Positions 9,401-20,364 of a stretch of 64,000 nt of DNA are shown here, one piece after another. Source of the stretch: Rhynchonema sp. JSB1_4 (Eukaryota > Nematoda > Chromadorea > Monhysterida > Xyalidae); contig JASAMV010008972.1 in the NCBI GenBank assembly GCA_030248065.1, positions 1-64,000 of the forward strand. Direction: 5' to 3'. Position 1 is the stretch's first letter, and the number at the start of each line of letters is the position of its first letter. The translations under genes were made by a program, and so were the position numbers. The notes beneath the pieces are model-generated. The model made no database searches, was not told the origin of the DNA, and worked only from the letters and a program-made list of their open reading frames with translations.

Positions 9401-12400
9401 TACGCGCGCAAATACTACGTTTTCACACGATTCCACACAGAATAAAAACATTGAAAATTTTCACCCCAAAACCTAACCCCCCCCAACCCCCCCTAGGTAC
9501 ATAACCCCCCCCCCCCCAGGCCATCGGCTTTGGTACAGTAGGTATCCCCCCTCTCCGAGCGCGGTACAGTAGGTATCCCCCCTCCAGAGTACCTCCAACA
9601 CTGCATGGAGGTCGGTACTAATTTGCAGAATCGCGAGAAATTTTGGCAAATTTAGCCTAAAAATCACGATTTTATTGAAATTCGATGATGTCGGGCCTTT
9701 TCGGGCCGGCCACCCCGGCCCGGCCCGGTCCGACATCCGGAAAGTCGGCCCGGCCCGGCCCGAACTTCGGGCCGGGCCGGGCCGGCCCGATTCCCACCTC
9801 TGATACCACTTTTGACACCCAATACCAATACCGGGTGAGACCCAATAGCAATACCAATACCCAATACCAGATCAATACTACTCAGTGTAGTGGCAGGCAG
9901 ATGGTTGCAAGGTACCCTTGGGGGGGGATGGATCCAGATGGTTGCAAGGTACCCCCAGTGTAGTTCCTGGTCCGGCGCGGCGGTTAGTGTACCTACCCCT
10001 TTTTTCCGTGCGGCGGTTAGTGTACCTCCCTGGGGGGGAAGGGGGGGGAAGACCCAAATTTAGGAAAAAGTCACTTTTTGAGGTAGAAAATTTGACCGAT
10101 TTTTGGCCCTTTTTGGAAAAAATTCTCCATAAAAAGGGTATTTTGGCGACTTTTGACAACATCGACCTAAAAATCACCCATTTTAGGCCTAAAAATGGCC
10201 ATTTTAGGCCTAAAATTGTCTATTTTAGGCAAAAATTGAGGCGGTTAGTCAGTGGTGTCGTTGAGAAATCGAAATTTTCCCATACCCAGCCCAATTTTCG
10301 GGAAATTTCCCATACATACCCCCAAAAATCAAAAATTTCCCATACCAGGGGGGGGGGTTTCCAAAAACTCAAAAATTTCCCATACCCGAGGGTGGGGGTT
10401 TTGAAAAAAATGACCCCAAAAATCTTCTAAAAGTGCCAAAATTGGTCTGAAAAGTGCTTAAAACAGAGTTTTCTTGCGGTAGTAAGCGATTTTTGACATT
10501 TTTGGACAAAAAATGGCCAATTTTGGTACTTCTCGGGGTCAAAAAGTCATTTCTTAGGGGTGCTTGTTCCAAAAGTGAAAAATTTCCCATACCCCATACC
10601 CCTGGCCGATTTCCCATACCCCATACCAGGGGGGTAACCCCCCCCCCCAACGACACCACTGCGGTTAGTGTACCTGACGCGGCGGTTAGTGTACTAGTGT
10701 ACCTTGGTCGCGGCGATTAGTGTACCTTAGGGGGGACCCCCTCCCCCCCAGGAACTACACTGCCTCCGAAAAAAGGGGGTACCGCCTGTTCCCCCTCCAG
10801 ACCAGGAACGACACTGAAGGGTAGGTACCTTGCAACCACCCCGGAGGGTACCTTGCAACCATCAATTTATGGTTTTTATAGGCAAAAATGGGTGTTTTCG
10901 ACCTCAAAACCCCAAAAATCGCGCGCTCCGCGCGCAAACCTATGGGTGTTTTAGGCAAATTTCTGGCCAAAATGCAAAAATGTACCATTTTTTCGGCCAA
11001 ATTTGCAGTATAATGCATGCAAAAAACACCCTTTTTCGGACCTCAGGGGTACCTTGCAACCTCCCGGAGGCTGGGTAGGGGGGTACCTTGCAACTATTTG
11101 CCTGCCACTACATTGCTTGACATCATCGAGCTACAATAAAGAATCGTGACAAAAAATCGGGCCGGGCCGGGCCGACTTTTTTCCAATTCGGGCCGGACTG
11201 CTCGCTGCTTCTGCCGTTCTGCCCTTCCGTGCTGCTGTCAATATGCAATTCCTCGGGCGGCGGGAGGGGGTAAAATCTTCTGTCGCATCCTCGTTTCTTC
11301 AAAACGATGACTGAAAGTTCCAAAAATTTTCAGACAAAGACAAAACATAACGCGCGATGGCGTGAAGCACAAAAATTTTGATGAAAAAAACAAGAATTTG
11401 AAAATTTTGCTTCAAAAAATGGAAATTTCTCTCGAATTTAGGCGTACTACAGGCTCGGGCCGGCTCGTTTGTCAAATCCATTTTGGAGACCCTCTTCTCT
11501 GCAAATGTGAATCTGATCTGAACCAGCACACTAAGCAAAAAAATAATTTTTGACTGGCGGAAGGTTTTCTGTTTTTTTGGGAGACAATTTTAGATTTTAC
11601 TACCGTATTGAGGTCGTTGTCTTAAACAAAATAGCCGCCCGATTGAAGGCACAATGGAGCGAGTGTTGAACGCACGGGGCCCGGTGAGTCACGTCGGTCG
11701 GCTGATGGAGTTGATCGTGCACAAAATCGGCGACAAACTCGACGGCAACCATCCCAACGATCAGTTTGATCACAAAAACATGCCCAGAGGACAGGAGGTA
11801 CGTGTTGATTTGCTTTATTTCTGTCAAATAACTGGCCATTCCACTTTCGTGTTTAATGTTGCTTGTGATTTATGTCAGCCATGCCATATCTATTGCAATA
11901 CTAATCCTTTTTTATTCCATAGTGCATAATCGCTGCCTTATACAGTATCTTAGGTTTTACAGCAGTATTATCGCTGTTCAGAATGTTTTTTTTGTTCTGT
12001 GCTCCATAATTTTGTATTGCTTGTTTGTTGCAATGAAATTGTACGGTACTTGTTGGCCATGGCCACGTGCGTGAAACATATTCACTCACGATTTCCTTGG
12101 TCGTTTTTTGTTTTCCTCGCTGCTGTTTTCATGTTTTTGCGCACGTTTTTCCCACAGTCCGCAAAATCAAATCTCACATTTGCGGAAACGTAGCACTGAC
12201 GGCCCGCCCAAATTTGACGTTTTTTTTGATAAACATGTTCCGACTCTCAGAAACCCATAATCTGCACCTGGTGTTGCCTCAAGCTCTTCGTAATTTTTTA
12301 GCTGCTCATTTCACTTCTGTTTTGCGAAGGCAATCAATCGTTCCCAGAGCAAGGTATTGAATATCACATATCACTCGACCAATCTCAAAAACTATAATGT

Positions 12401-15400
12401 TGGGTTTGCTGTCGAACACCGTTTTAACCGAATCAAAATTTACGTAATTTTTTTTATCTGCCTGATCGTCAATACAAAGTGCATGCTCGTTTCTAACTGT
12501 GCGTTTCTTTCAGCTCATAAATCCACTTTTCCCGTCACACAAATCTGATGTGATTTTCGAGCTCAAGATCTATTTCCTGAATTTGGCGTTATTCGTGGCG
12601 AGCTGACCCCTGGTTCAGTGTGAAATCAAAATATCGTTGACTGTTTTGGAATTCCCACCCAACTGCAAAGCAGTTATTTCCATGCTTTTGGTGAACGTGG
12701 TCCCAACCCCGCAGTTCTATTGGACAATTCAAATTTTTTCGCGCGAACTTTTTCATGACCGTTTAAATTCACAAATACAACTGTCACCTTCACTGTTGCA
12801 TCGTCAAGGCAATCAACGACGAAACTCAGACACATGCCGATTTCAACGGGTATCCCCAGCATCCCATCTTGCTTATTTTCAAACCCGTTTCTTATTTCAG
12901 GAACTGTATTTTGTCGTCGTTATACATTTGTCTAATCTTGGTTGCATTAGCGGTATTGTTCGTTCTTCCCATTCGGATCTAGTTATTCATGTGATTTTAT
13001 TTGAAATTTCCCAATGCCATGTTCTTGTTCTGTGCTTAAAAGCGCATTTTTTCTTTGAAAACTTGTTGTTCCACGTTTCGTGCATTGAGGTGAATTTATT
13101 TCCTTGCGTGGATTCTGTTCATACTCACACAATTTCAATCTTTTCATTTCAGGGTAGGCTTGCTTCGCTCCGTGGTTTGACTGGCTATGGCTAGGTTTAT
13201 GTCTGAACTTTCATAACCCTTCATTGTCTCATCCCAAAACCTGGAAGATTATCTTTGTACCATGCCATGTCAAACCACTTCGTTTGCACAAAGCATACAT
13301 GATATCTCACGCAACAACACCATAGCGGATTTCAATGACGCAAATGTCGTCTGAAAACATCATAGCGTACGATGTTCTAATTCATGAATCCAATCATAAT
13401 TCCGATTCAGTCAATCACCCATGTGTGGCCATGTTTGGTGTTTTGGTTTGCAGATGAAGTTCATAGTGCCGAACACGTCGGCGGGCATGGTGATCGGCAA
13501 GGGCGGTTCGGCGATCAAGGAGATACGCGAGAAGACGGGCGTGTCGGTGCAGGTGTTCCCCAAGGCGGGCACTGTTGAGGCACAACGCTCGGTCGAGCGG
13601 GTCATCACCGTCGGCAGCACCAACCCGGTCGATCTGGCCACGGCCTGCACCGAGATCATACGTCGTGTGGCTGGCGATCCCGGCCATGACCAGGGTCCAG
13701 ACTTCTTCAACCCCAATCAGTCGGCCGCCGGACCACCAAGTCAACAGCAAGGCGGTGGTATGGGCGGCTATGGTGGTCCCGGTCCGGGTCAGGGCGGCCC
13801 GCCCGGCATGGGCCCTGGAGGGCCGGGTGGACCGCGCGGTATGCAACCCGGTCCCGGCATGTACCAAGGCGGTCCGCCTCCACCAGGCCCCCCGCCCGGC
13901 GGTCCGGGTCAGATGTTCCCGCCGTCGCAAGGCGCCCCTCCGCCGTCAGCGCACAACCGATTCGGCGGTGGTTCAGGTAGTGCATCTAGTGTCAATCAAT
14001 CTGTGCATGTTGCAAATAACAATCCATTGGACCGACTCTGGAGTGGCGCACTGAGAAGTTTGTTTCTCGCTCTCTACCTACACTGCACCCTTTATTTGTC
14101 ATTACCGTAGATTTTTGGCGCTCCCCTCTGATAGGATAAAGGGGCATTGAAGCGGTGATCACAAAATAACGGCAATTTGTTGTGTCATCCGAATCTCTCC
14201 CATCTGTGTTTTGTGGTCACGGCCTAGGTAATATGCGAGGTCCCTTGGATTGGTGCTTTGTAAGTGTAGTTGTCTTGGTTGTGGTAATGCAATAAGTAAG
14301 CGGGTGGGAAGCTGGTTGCCTCTTTCCCGTCACAGCGCTGTGCAAATGTCCCCGGCTCGCAAAAGGCACGCACGCGCGCGCAACGTGAAATTCGGAATTC
14401 ATTTTGGATACTTTTTCTTTTGTCACCTAAACTGTCTTTGTATATCTTTAGGTCTCTGCATTCATACAATGGTATAATATTATTCCTTGTGCTGTTTCTG
14501 TTTGTTTTTGCATGTTCCTTTCATTTTTTCGATTGTTTTTTCATATACGCAATACACCTTTCCTAATCATTCATTCTTTCAGCGTTCTTTCCTGTCGCCC
14601 GGAGCTCATGGAAAACTCTTCCCGGTGATCGGGCTCGGCTCGTTCTCATCGCTCAATCTTCATAAGTTGAATGTATCTGTTGTAGTTATAGTTGCGCGCC
14701 CACTACATGCCAAGCCAAGTTCCTATCTGTTCAGAGAAAAAGCCCGTATCGACACAATTTTGTTGCCGATATTCGCTTCAATCATACACATGTCTTCCTC
14801 CGCCCCGTGTCACCATTCCATGTCTTCGCATCCGCTATTCGTCATTCGCCTCACGACATAAGATTGCTCATCGTGGCTTTCCATCGGGTGGCCCCATCCC
14901 ATGACAGAAAGTGCCCCTCCCCTTGGGAAGCTCTATCAAGGTAAGTTTATAAGGCACCTAAAGTCCCGATATCAAATGATAGGGTGTAAAATGAGTTGTG
15001 TTGCCTGCCAATGTATCTCTGAATGGCAATCTCAATTTGCGAATGTTGTGCGTTTGTGTAAGAACATTCGGGTTTTTGAGTCCAGGGGCGCCAGAACTCC
15101 GGGGCTTTCCATGCCTCATTATTGCTAATGTAATGACTAATCCTAACGCCAGAGGGCTAAACCGAAAATCGATGGCTTCCAGCCAGTATCTAGGCCTGAC
15201 TGTCAAATTAAGGATGTTCTTGCGCAAACGTGCAACATGGTTGCGTTGCGCGTGTTGCCTCAGCGTTGCCGCTAGTTTGAATACAACGCTTGAAAATCAG
15301 GCAGAATTCTGCTTCGCACGTTCTTGTTCCGTGAAAGCTGCAACAGTGCTTCACACCTGTCGTGTGTGTGAAACATCACATGGTCAGGTCAGGTTTGTCG

Positions 15401-18400
15401 ATAAGGCTCCAAGCGATCCGCTTAGCAAAGTGGACTAACCAATCTAAATTGTACGGGGTTTTTATTCACTTATGCCTAAGAAGGCAAATCAAATTCCGAG
15501 GTGTGTTTCACTGCTTTCCTCGCTGTGAGTTCTGTCGGATCGGTTCAATTCTAAGGTCCTTGACCTGCCCTGACTGAGTAATCTAAATGCCGAGATGCAA
15601 ATCTGGTTATTAAGTTTCAATCATCCTTTTCAGTCTGGAGAGCACGTCAGCAGTATGTAGTAGTGATGTTCATAAATCAATCGTGCTTGTAACTCTCAAC
15701 CTTCCTTCACGAGAAGTTGTTGAACTGTGTCCGTATTCGGCGGTGCGTGGATGCACAGTTCGCATTTAGATTGATCATGGTCTAGATTTACCTTGCCGGG
15801 CATCAGAAGCAAGACAGAAAACTGCGCATCCGCGCACCCAGTGACCATAGTAATCCAATGTACACACAATATTCCTAACTGCCAATCTACACACAGATTT
15901 GGACATGAGCAAACCACCGGTCGGCATGTTTGGCGGCGGCGGCAGCAGCAACAACACGGGTGCACAGTCGATCATGCAGCCCGGGTTCAAGTTCAATCCG
16001 ATTGAGGGCATCGGAAATGCTGAGGTACGTGGCACGCCCAACTGTCTTTTCTTTTGAAACGTGAAGCCCTGAATGTGTCGGTCTTTCATCAACATTTAGT
16101 GTCGTGTGACAAGGAGTGTGAGTAGGGATCGGACACAACAACAGAGCACGATTTTTACGAAAAAGATTGTTGCGCTCTGTACTCAGTGGCCATCTCAAAA
16201 AAAATCCCGCGCGACATTTGCCAAAAACCTAATTTTTGCGGCGTTTTATTGGTATTTTGGCACCATCGGTTATCGGCACCCCCCGATACCGATCCCTATA
16301 AGTGTGAGATGATCTTTTGGGCGCAAAATTAGCGGTTTTCGGTCAAAACTGGCAGAAATGACATTTTTTGCAATGAAACTTCGCAAAGGCCTAAATTGGC
16401 CAGCGCGGCCCCGAAAAAATATGTCGCCTACCACCGACCCGACTCTCTGCGATATTTCGCTGTTTCAGCGCAAGTACCATGTTGATCAGAAGTGGAACCG
16501 ACTTTTCTTGTCAAGTAAGAAAGGTACTTCATCAATTAGTAATTATTTTCGATGCATTTTGCTGCAGGTGATGCAATTCCTGGACAGTCTGCAGATGACG
16601 TTGCGCTCAAGTGGGTTCAATGAATCGTCGGTCAGCGAGGTGATGACTGCAATGCAGGTGGGCACGCGTTGTTGGTGTGATGTTTCAGCGTTGTCTTGAG
16701 TTGTGTGTTACTCGTGGATATACAGTGACACAACGTGATATGAGCCGATCATGAGTAGCTGCCTTGTTGTGTTTAGGATATTTCTCAGTTCTAACCATTC
16801 TGTCTGAAATCGCGTCGCATCAACTTTGGCCCAATCACATCATTGCCATGCCAAGTTCGAGTCACGCACATGTTTCTGTTGTGCCACACAGGTTCTTGCC
16901 AAGTACAACATCATGGGTCTTGGTCTCGGCCTGGGCGTGGCCGCGATGGCCAGTCTGCGTGGTCAGGGCGCCGTACCACCCAATTCACAGGCAAGTCGGG
17001 GGGACGGTCAGCGCGGCAGATTAGCAAGATTTCTGACTGTGGTTTATCCGCGGACATCAGACACCGGATAGAGTGGAAGTGCGCGTTTGCTAGGCGTGTC
17101 GCGTTAGCTTTTCTTTCGGGCTCACGTCTGGTACATTCGAACTGGTGATGTCCTGGCTGGGCATGGGCACCTCCCGACTGGTGTTTATTTTATAAAAAAT
17201 AGCCAGTGGCGAAAATTCCCACTTGATCCAAATTCGAAGTGGCGATCTTAAAACTGAAGTGTCGATTTCGGAATTAAATTTTTTAATTTGAAGTTAAAAT
17301 CACCAACCTTATGCGCGCAGCGCAAATTTTTGGATCTGTTCAAGTCGAAAGTTGTGTGAAAAGCACTTTTGTAATTAGCCAATTTACCAAGGCCTCAACC
17401 AGGTCACAATATCTGGCCCGAAATTCAAGTGGCGATTTGGAAATCTCAAGTGGCGAAATCGCCACCTCAGGCGGCCATTAAAAAGCCTGCTGTCCGGAAT
17501 AAAGAAGTCTGAGTAGAGCATCAAATAAATGCAAACTTTCAGGCCGGCCTGACATCAACGACGCAGCAGACCAGTGCGCCGCCGCCGGCACTGCCCCCGC
17601 AGCAGCCACAGCAACAAACACAGCAGCTGTTGCCACCGAGTTCGTGTCGTTTGGCTTTGTTTTCATGATTGTATCAGTTGCATTTTTTCGCAAGAAGAAC
17701 AATTGTTGGCATTCCAGTTTGGGCTTTTTTCTGCCTCAAAAACTAATAAGCAGCCAATTATGCGCTGCAACTGGTGTATAATTTGTAGACTGTGGACATT
17801 TTCAGACTATAAAGAAGAGCAATTAAAACTTGACATTCTCTCTCTCAATCCAGCCATTTAACAGACTAATGTGACCAATTATGCCCAATGCCAATTTGAA
17901 TGTGCGTTTTTGCAGCGAGTGTCGCCCCGCCGGTCGCGTCAAGTACATTGAGCGACATGGCGTCCGTGTTGATGGGGCAACAGCAACAACAACCACAACA
18001 ACAGCCCCCGCCACAGGTATGGATGTATGAGGTGGTATATGTTTGCGAACCTGGCATGCATGCAATCTATCCTGCTAAAACAGGAAGACGTATGTATGTC
18101 TGTGTGTGGCCCCTCCTTCGGAAGGGCGGACGGGTCAATTTTCACGGGTAGCTTTTGGTATGCTAACGGGTTTTCGGGGGGGGGGGGGCACGGGCGCGGC
18201 GCTGTAGCCTGGCCGTAGGCACGGGTCTCGTCTAGTGCGACAAAACAATGTTGGAAGCTGCCCTCGCACAGTCAGGCGTCGACTAAGTTGAGCTTGCTTG
18301 AAATGTTTCAAATTTTGTTGGTCGTTTTCTTGTTTTATGCGTCACACGCTGTTGCTGAGTGTGTCAGAAACACAAACTGCTTACCGGGTGAATCATTGAA

Positions 18401-19237
18401 TCAGATCCCTGGACAAAAAATTCAGAGATATCTCATGCTTGCCCAGGATCAAGCGCACCCTAACTATGACAATCATTTTTTTTTGAAAGAGTGAAATCTG
18501 GCATATTATTGCAGCTGAGCGACTTGTACGGATCACCGACGGGTGCGGGCGTGCCAGGCAACCAGCCACCACCGACAGCCGCTGCGCCCAATCAGCAACA
18601 ACAACAGGCGCAGGTGACAGCCAATCAGCAGGCAGCAGCGCAGCAACAGGCAGCCGCCACGCCCAACAATTTTGCCGCCTCGGTCATCAAAACTCGGCCG
18701 CAGATGGATGGACAGAAATTGGAGATGGAGGTGCGGGCTTGGTGACTGTTGTTCCCATCAGTAATCTGGCAAGCTCAGCAACCCAGACAGTGCTGGCTTA
18801 GGTTTAGTTTTTTAGTGCGCTCCTAAAAATGTGACAAAACGAAAAACTGCGACCATTATTTTTTCCAGATCCCAGCACCGATAGTGACGGCCGTGTTGCC
18901 GGCCGGGGGCAAGACGTTGGAAGGCATTCAACGTTTCAGTGGCACCATCATTGACAGCACCAAACGAGCCAGTGACCCGACGTTCCGTCTCGTCATCGTG
19001 CAGGTATGGGGGTGATTGACTGTTGTGTGTTTGGGTGGGTCTTGCAGAGGCAACAATTGCTTCCGGGGGACGTTGCAGGCGAGCAACTCCGGCGTGCGCT
19101 TCTCAAACAACCGGAAATTATCTAAATCCGTTCACCTTTATCAGGGCGAGGCGGACGCGGTGCGTGCGGCCAAGGTAATGATCGAACGCGCCATCAACGA
19201 CGAACAGGCACGTCGACAACGTATGAGTGCGTTCTGA
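6401..19237 (+). CDS. NOVA/Pasilla-type three-KH-domain RNA-binding protein
   Basis: Twelve exons join with consistent phases to about 623 residues: 6401-6500, 6594-6734, 11649-11797, 13454-13976, 15897-16024, 16568-16657, 16892-16990, 17543-17639, 17916-18016, 18515-18730, 18869-19003, 19145-19237. KH1 (about residues 36-125) has the GXXG loop GKKG at 52-55; KH2 (131-205) has GKGG at 145-148; KH3 (about 549-615) has PAGG where GXXG is expected. A Gly/Pro-rich linker follows KH2. A helix-like block (MGLGLGLGVAAMASL) recalls the NOVA alanine/leucine linker, and a Q-rich tract precedes KH3. NOVA proteins regulate alternative splicing in the nucleus by binding YCAY-type RNA. The start is set at the ATG before KMKRGLSPGGD, a typical nuclear-signal-like N-terminus. 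Intron 7 is GC-AG (gcaagt at 16991). Intron 2 is swollen by nested transposons. Alternative: another poly-KH family such as PCBP, but the KH spacing favours NOVA. Confidence 0.88.
6833..7050. repeat. Subterminal repeat array and core of a CAGTGGTGTAGC element, left part
   Basis: The block starts CAGTGGTGTAGCTACCC, has repeated units of GGGGCGGCAACCTACCTACTGTACCA, and then a non-repetitive core containing the hairpin GCGCGCAGCGCGCGA followed by TTTTT. It is cut at the TA of 7049-7050 by the 7051-8317 element and continues after it. A second, uncut copy of the same core lies at 8397-8690, and a relative lies at 53306-53658. Confidence 0.55.
7119..7553. mobile_element. hAT-like MITE, family A, nested
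   Basis: Ends CAGTGTAGTGGC and GCCACTACACTG are flanked by the perfect 8-bp duplication gttcaatt (7111-7118 and 7554-7561). The subterminal regions are arrays of GTTGCAAGGTACC. The core has GCGCGCGGAGCGCGCGATTT. At 435 bp it has no transposase, so it must be moved in trans by an unseen hAT transposase. It is nested in the 7051-8317 element. Confidence 0.85.
7801..8205. mobile_element. hAT-like MITE, family B with GGGAGATAG repeats, nested
   Basis: Ends CAGTGTAGTTC and GAACTACAGTG are flanked by ggtggggt on both sides (7793-7800 and 8206-8213). The subterminal arrays are GGGGGAGATAGTGTACCC. The core (about 7910-8085) carries TTTTAGGCCTAAAAATGGCC palindromes and is nearly the same as the cores of 9956-10762 and 52404-52721, whose subterminal repeats differ. 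Confidence 0.85.
8397..8935. repeat. GGCGGCAACCTACCTACTGTACC array
   Basis: Direct repeats of about 30 bp (GGGGCGGCAACCTACCTACTGTACCA and variants) flank a core that repeats 6920-7050 without the inserted element. C-runs at 8785-8805 and 8900-8925 separate sub-arrays, so more than one copy of the family is probably fused here. Apparent open frames through it read repetitive PTYCT peptides and are not genes. Confidence 0.6.
8946..9802. mobile_element. GGCCC-repeat element with CAGAGGTGGGAATCGG-type end
   Basis: Both sides carry arrays of CGGCCCGGCCCGA (8946-9060 and 9695-9795). The right end reads CCCGATTCCCACCTCTG, the reverse of a hAT-like CAGAGGTGGGAATCGG terminus, and is followed by ataccact (9803-9810). 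The same octamer occurs at 6821-6828, left of the whole nest, so 6829-9802 may be one composite insertion. The left end proper is not intact. A second copy lies at 53087-53880. Confidence 0.55.
9140..9605. repeat. GGTACAGTAGGTATCCCCC array around a core
   Basis: At least five copies of GGTACAGTAGGTATCCCCCC lie at 9190-9300 and 9530-9590 around a core with the GCGCGCTACGCGCGC hairpin (near 9394). It is the reverse-orientation relative of the 8397-8935 family and is nested in the GGCCC element. Confidence 0.6.
9956..10762. mobile_element. hAT-like MITE, family B with GCGGTTAGTGTACC repeats
   Basis: CAGTGTAGTTCCTGGTCC at the left matches CCAGGAACTACACTG ending at 10762; a further degenerate end (CCAGGAACGACACTG) finishes at 10816. 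The subterminal repeats are GGCGGTTAGTGTACC, unlike those of 7801-8205, but the core is shared. No clear flanking duplication is seen, and the right side is duplicated or rearranged. Confidence 0.6.
10250..10661. mobile_element. hAT-like MITE, family C, nested in family B
   Basis: Ends CAGTGGTGTCGTTG and CAACGACACCACTG are flanked by cggttagt (10242-10249 and 10662-10669), a perfect 8-bp duplication of the host's own subterminal repeat. The inside is an array of AAATTTCCCATACCC on both sides of a core. Another near-complete copy lies at 55102-55519 and fragments lie at 32001-32056 and 47331-47404. Confidence 0.88.
11155..11210. repeat. Short GGGCCGGGCCGA fragment
   Basis: A remnant of the GGCCC-repeat family lies just before exon 3 of the KH gene. 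Only one side is visible. Confidence 0.4.
16123..16300. mobile_element. Short hAT-like MITE in KH-gene intron 5
   Basis: The left end TAGGGATCGG matches the right end CCGATCCCTA, and agtgtgag occurs on both sides (16115-16122 and 16301-16308). At 178 bp it is non-coding. The terminal sequence (TAGGGATCGG) and 8-bp duplication fit hAT. Confidence 0.75.
17190..17490. repeat. AAGTGGCGAT repeat cluster in KH-gene intron 7
   Basis: Several copies of AAGTGGCGA lie near both sides (17205-17260 and 17425-17470) around a core with TGCGCGCAGCGCAAATTTTT. It has the same plan as the other MITEs (subterminal repeats, central GCGC hairpin), but ends and target duplication were not resolved. Confidence 0.45.
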
Positions 19238-20212
19238 TGCAGCTGGCTGACTGATGTATCACAACGACGGCATTGATGGCGTAGTACATGCATGATGATA
19301 ATGATGTGCTCGAGTTTTTCTGTCTTCTTCATAACTATATTTTTGATGCTAATTTTGTCGCCAACACTATCTTGTATCGTGTGACAATTCGTTATCTGTG
19401 TGTATGTTCGTATTTTACTAATCTAGTTAACGCCGTTTGTGTTTTTATAAGAGAGAATTATGCTGTTTTTTGCCGTTATATTTTTGTCCATTTAACGTTC
19501 TGCTCTGCACTAATTTCACAACATGGATTCATGGGTTTGTTTCCCTGTTTTTCTGTGTTTTGCACGCACACTTGTTTATTTTGTGTTTTGTTTCGTGCTT
19601 AGCCCAATTTTGTAATTACCTTCCGTTTTATGTTCTTTGTTGTTGTGGTGTTGTGTTATGTGCAATTGTTGTTCCAGTTCTTTTCGTAAAATCTACTTTT
19701 TGCATTCTTTGTCTCATATTTTTCTGGTTTATGGCGGGCTTACTGTGCTTCTGTCCTAAGGTAGTTTGTATTTTTGTTTTTTGTTCTTTTTCAACAAAAG
19801 TGAACAAAAACTGACAAAAAATGCGCTGTTTATCCTCGTGTTTTCTTAGCTCTTTTGACTTGAACCACAACTATGTGTTGTTGCTACCCATTGTTTTCAA
19901 AACTCTGTCAAATATCTTTAGAAAAATCTAAACTGTTCTTGCGTATGTAGATTACGCTCATTTGACTGTATTTTGAGTTTTGACTGTATTTTGTGTTTAT
20001 TTGATTGATTCTTATGTGCTGCACTACTGCTTGGTTGAGACAAAATGCGCATAAAAGGTTTCCATGCTGTCAAACTTGTGGAATTTGGTTTTTGTGGCGC
20101 TTTGTGAAATCGCTTTATGAAAACGCGAAGCGAAATTCATAAAATCACAAGCTTCATTCTCAAGAACACCCAAACCATACAAGAAATACGTTCCGATCCA
20201 GTTCCATGAACT
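19238..20212 (+). other. KH-gene 3' flank, AT-rich, probable 3'UTR
   Basis: The sequence is T-rich with no splice-supported coding signal. It directly follows the KH-gene stop and is likely 3'UTR plus intergenic sequence. Open frames here are low-complexity Phe/Cys/Leu-rich. Confidence 0.4.
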
Positions 20213-20364
20213 GGTGGAATGTTCGAAAGGGTGTAAACGTCAGTTGGGCGACAGTGCAAGCTCGGTCGGTGTAAACATGAAACATTCCATGTAAACAGGC
20301 AATGGTTCATCTACGCGGCTACCGAGCTTACCCAACTGACGTTTCCGTTTCGAAAATTCCACCC
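20213..20364. mobile_element. Small palindromic element with TTTCGAAA ends
   Basis: GGTGGAATGTTCGAAAGGG on the left mirrors the right side (CCGTTTCGAAAATTCCACC), with CAGTTGGG and CCCAACTG inside. The same end sequence bounds 60754-61231, and parts recur at 29575-29650 and 61070-61110. Confidence 0.6.

Larger units (their letters stand above)
9883..11115. mobile_element. hAT-like MITE, family A, host of further insertions
   Basis: The left end CAGTGTAGTGGCAGGC pairs with the right end GCCTGCCACTACATTG. GTTGCAAGGTACC arrays lie inside both ends. A family B element begins at 9956 and a family C element (10250-10661) lies within that. No matching 8-bp flanks are seen (atactact versus cttgacat), so one end may be rearranged. 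Confidence 0.65.

Noticed and set aside
13575..14054. Alternative frames over the KH2 and Gly/Pro exon
   Set aside because: High GC and repeats open several frames; only the frame encoding the KH2 GKGG domain has homology and splice phase.
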